A DNA stretch of 10,476 nt from CAYJRR01 sp964372275 [NCBI: uncultured bacterium] (GTDB taxonomy: Bacteria > CAYJRR01), in assembly GCA_964372275.1 (NCBI GenBank), contig CAYJRR010000152.1, positions 1-10,476 of the forward strand. Direction: 5' to 3'. The notes beneath the pieces were generated by a model. That model was not told the DNA's origin. It saw only the letters and a program-made list of their open reading frames with translations, and ran no database searches. Made by a program: the position numbers and the translations under genes. Positions 6,091 to 10,476 of the stretch are shown in pieces (within the stretch, counting starts at the first letter, position 1; the number at the start of each line of letters is the position of its first letter).

Positions 6091-6148
6091 CTTCCGACGG
6101 AAGACCCGGATCCGGCGCCAAAAAATCCGGCCGATGCGGCGCCCGCAT
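6091..6148. repeat. Cluster of three perfect palindromes upstream of the EcsC operon
   Basis: Within 58 bp lie CTTCCG-A-CGGAAG (6091-6103), CCGGATCCGG (6106-6115) and ATGCGG-CGC-CCGCAT (6134-6148), with an A6 run at 6120-6125 between the second and third. They occupy the part of the 252-bp divergent region nearer the plus-strand operon. They could be operator sites or RNA hairpins. On the minus strand the third stem is followed after 8 nt by six T, a poor but conceivable terminator or attenuator for minus-strand transcripts. The rest of 5955-6206 holds the candidate M23 promoter (5991-6020) and a T6 run at 6047-6052; I see no clear plus-strand promoter. Confidence 0.4.
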
Positions 6149-6206
6149 GGTAGGTTCCGCGCCGTTTTCCCCCGAAACCCCACGCGGCATTCGAGGAATT
6201 TTCACC

Positions 6207-7049
6207 ATGGCGGCACCCGATCGATCCCAGGAACCGCGTCCCAGCGAAGGCAGCTGGCTGCTCCGACTCTACGAGATGATCTCCATTGCGCCGGAGGACA
6301 TCGCCGCCGACGCCAAGGGCCTGGGGATCCAGATCGCCGACGCCGCCGAGCTGGCGACGGTGAAGACGGCGGCGCTGGACGACCTTGCGGCGCAGTACAT
6401 CCGGAACGCGAAGCTGATGACGTCGCTGTCCGGGGCCGGGCTCGGCGCCGGCGGAATCCTCTTCGTCGGACCCGAGCTGTCGATCCTCGCGGCGAGCCTC
6501 CTGCGTCTGGCGCAACGGATCGCCGTCGTCTACGGCTTCGACTACAAGAAGCCGGAGGAGGCGTTGCACGTCTGGACCGCCCTCGCCCGCGCGCTGGGGG
6601 TCGACAAGATCACCGACGGGAACAGCGTCGTCGCGGTGCGCAGCCTGCCGAAGTTGCTGGCGGTGGGACCCGGACGCAGCAGCGCCTTCAAGTCATTGAT
6701 CAAGATGATCGCCGCGCGGCTGGGTCTACTGGTCACGGAACGCAGCCTGGCGCGCGCCCTTCCGCTGGTCGGCGCGGGGGTCGCGGCGGTGACGAACTAC
6801 CAGCTGGTTCGGGACCTGGGCGGGAAGATCCAAGGTTACTTCCGCGAACGGCACATCCACCGACAGGCCGGGCGGGCCGACGCGGCGGAGGGGGCCGCTG
6901 CGGCGAAGCGGCCGGCCCCGCGGACGAAGCCGGCATCCCCCGCGTCGACCTCCACGTCGCACGCGGCGCGGACGGCAGCGCCCCGCCCGAACGCCCGGGC
7001 GAAGGCGGCGCGCGCGGCGACCCGGTCTCGGACGGCACGGGGTCGCTGA
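6207..7049 (+). CDS. EcsC family protein with basic low-complexity tail
   Basis: A 280-residue protein resembling the EcsC family, named from the Bacillus ecsABC locus; the biochemical role is not established. Family-like features are the hydrophobic glycine-rich stretch at about 70-108 (SGAGLGAGGILFVGPELSIL), the following IAVVYGFDYKKPEEALHVWTAL (typical YGFD...PEE pattern) and the closing GVAAVTNYQLVRDLGGKIQGYFRERH near residues 190-215. From about residue 219 to 280 the chain becomes Ala/Pro/Arg/Lys/Thr-rich with hardly any acidic residue, like a histone-H1-type nucleic-acid-binding tail. In this stretch the next gene's reading frame also looks coding-like, so the tail may be a frame artefact. 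The ATG at 6207 has GAGGAA at ideal spacing; an in-frame ATG at 6147 is less likely because it falls in the palindrome cluster. First gene of an operon with gcdH and the copper ATPase; its TGA shares one base with the next ATG. Confidence 0.85.
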   Translation: MAAPDRSQEPRPSEGSWLLRLYEMISIAPEDIAADAKGLGIQIADAAELATVKTAALDDLAAQYIRNAKLMTSLSGAGLGAGGILFVGPELSILAASLLRLAQRIAVVYGFDYKKPEEALHVWTALARALGVDKITDGNSVVAVRSLPKLLAVGPGRSSAFKSLIKMIAARLGLLVTERSLARALPLVGAGVAAVTNYQLVRDLGGKIQGYFRERHIHRQAGRADAAEGAAAAKRPAPRTKPASPASTSTSHAARTAAPRPNARAKAARAATRSRTARGR

Positions 7050-8219
7050 TGGCCGCGCACGGGCTCGACCTCTACGACCTCGACAGCCTTCTCACCGATG
7101 ACGAGCGGATGGTGCGTCGCTCGGTGCGGCAGCTCGTCGACCAGCGCGTCCTTCCCGGGATCGAGAAGCACTACCGCGAGGGGACCTTCCCCGACGAGCT
7201 GGTGCCGGTGTTCGGCGAGATGGGCCTGCTCGGCGCCAACCTCACCGGCTACGGCTGCTCGGGGATGGGGCCGATCGCCTACGGCCTGGCGATGCTCGAG
7301 CTCGAGCGCGGCGACAGCGGCGTGCGTTCGTTCGTCTCGGTGCAGGGGGGGCTGGCGATGTACCCGATCTGGTCCTTCGGAACGGAGGCGCAGAAGGAGC
7401 GGTGGCTGCCGGCGATGGCGCGCGGGGCGAAGGTCGGCTGCTTCGGCCTGACCGAGCCCGACGCCGGGAGCGATCCGGGCGCGATGCGCACCCGGGCGCG
7501 GAAGGCCGCGGGCGGCGGCTGGATCCTGAACGGCACGAAGCGCTGGATCACCAATGGCACGCGCGCCGACCTGGCGGTGGTGTGGGCCAACACCGGCGAC
7601 AAGCCCTCCGACATCCGTGGCTTCCTGGTCGAGCGCGGGACGAAGGGGTTCACCCAGCGGCCAATCGAGCACAAGCACAGCTTCCGCGCGTCGGACACGG
7701 CGGAACTGCACTTCGAGGACGTCCACCTGCCGGAGACGGCGCTGCTCCCCGGGACCGAGGGGTTGAAGAGCGCGCTGATGTGCCTGTCACAGGCGCGCTA
7801 CGGGATCTGCTGGGGGGTGATCGGGGCGGCGATGGCGTGCTTCGACAGCGCGCTGGAGTTCGCCAAGGCGCGCGTCGCGTTCGGGCGGCCGATCGCCGGC
7901 TTCCAGCTGGTGCAGTCGAAGCTGGCGTTGATGGCGACCGAGATCACCAAGGCGCAGCTCCTGGTGTGGCGCCTCGGCAAGCTCAAGGAGTCGGGGAAGA
8001 TCGCCCCCGCGCAGGTCTCGATGGCCAAGATGAACAACGTGCAGATGGCCCTCGACTGCGCGCGCGTGGCGCGGGACATCCTCGGCGCCAACGGGATCCA
8101 CGACGAGTACCCGGTGATGCGACACATGTGCAACCTCGAGACGGTGAACACCTACGAGGGGACGCACGACGTCCATCTGCTGGTGCTCGGCGAGGCGCTG
8201 ACCGGCCACGCCGCGTTCC

Positions 8220-8227
<8 letters not shown>
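7049..8227 (+). CDS. gcdH: Glutaryl-CoA dehydrogenase
   Basis: A 392-residue FAD acyl-CoA dehydrogenase that oxidises glutaryl-CoA and decarboxylates it to crotonyl-CoA in lysine, tryptophan and aromatic-acid breakdown, passing electrons to ETF. Diagnostic stretches: [14 protein letters not shown] (67-80), [16 protein letters not shown] (84-99), [23 protein letters not shown], and [23 protein letters not shown] near the end. Glu370 in YEGT is the catalytic base and Arg93 matches the substrate-carboxylate arginine of the human enzyme (Arg94). Glu86 and Tyr369, which I recall as marking decarboxylating enzymes (replaced in the non-decarboxylating Desulfococcus form), are both present. Start ATG at 7049-7051 overlaps the EcsC stop by one base (TGATG); the Shine-Dalgarno is weak, so coupling is likely. 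The copper ATPase starts 8 nt before its stop. No ETF, CoA-transferase or crotonase gene is nearby in the window. Confidence 0.95.

Positions 8228-10476
<2,249 letters not shown>

Noticed and set aside
6120-6148. Minus-strand hairpin followed by six T as a strong terminator
   Set aside because: Eight nt separate stem and T-run, too far for a standard intrinsic terminator; kept only as part of the palindrome cluster.

Overview
The window is dense, GC-rich bacterial chromosome with strong G/C preference at third codon positions, frequent GTG/TTG starts and almost no intergenic space. A lipoprotein with a lipobox, exported Cys-containing proteins and a membrane-anchored M23 peptidase next to SecA fit a diderm (Gram-negative-type) organism. 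An Acidobacteriota, Myxococcota or related environmental lineage is possible, but I cannot fix the phylum from this sequence. I saw no tRNA, rRNA, CRISPR array, insertion sequence or phage gene.

Left part (1-4986), genes on alternating strands. The 5' end of secA runs off the left edge on the minus strand. Upstream of it lie a doubtful small exported ORF and a MarC-family membrane protein, also on minus. A saccharopine-dehydrogenase-like oxidoreductase (plus) is divergent from marC across 44 bp. It converges, with overlapping stop codons, on a secreted four-cysteine protein of unknown function (minus). That gene is divergent, across 82 bp holding a perfect inverted repeat, from an orphan lipoprotein (plus). 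The lipoprotein converges with a 2-bp gap on a three-helix membrane protein (minus), which overlaps the end of the M23 peptidase gene.

Middle (4983-6206). The M23 peptidase has a single N-terminal anchor, a coiled-coil stalk and a complete zinc site. Its 252-bp upstream region is the only sizeable gap between well-supported genes. It holds a plausible sigma-70-type promoter for the peptidase, an inverted repeat over its -10 box, and a cluster of three perfect palindromes nearer the plus-strand operon.

Right part (6207-10476) is one tightly overlapped plus-strand operon: an EcsC-family protein, glutaryl-CoA dehydrogenase, and a Cu(+)-type P1B ATPase with a YHS plus HMBD N-terminus, cut by the window end. 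The first junction overlaps by 1 nt and the second by 8 nt, so the genes are probably co-transcribed and translationally coupled, although their biochemical roles (membrane-associated unknown, lysine/tryptophan/aromatic degradation, copper export) have no obvious link.

Most genes are recognisable housekeeping or metabolic families. The least explained parts are the divergent exported pair (2704-4294), the EcsC tail / gcdH upstream stretch where two reading frames both look usable, and the palindrome cluster between the peptidase and EcsC.
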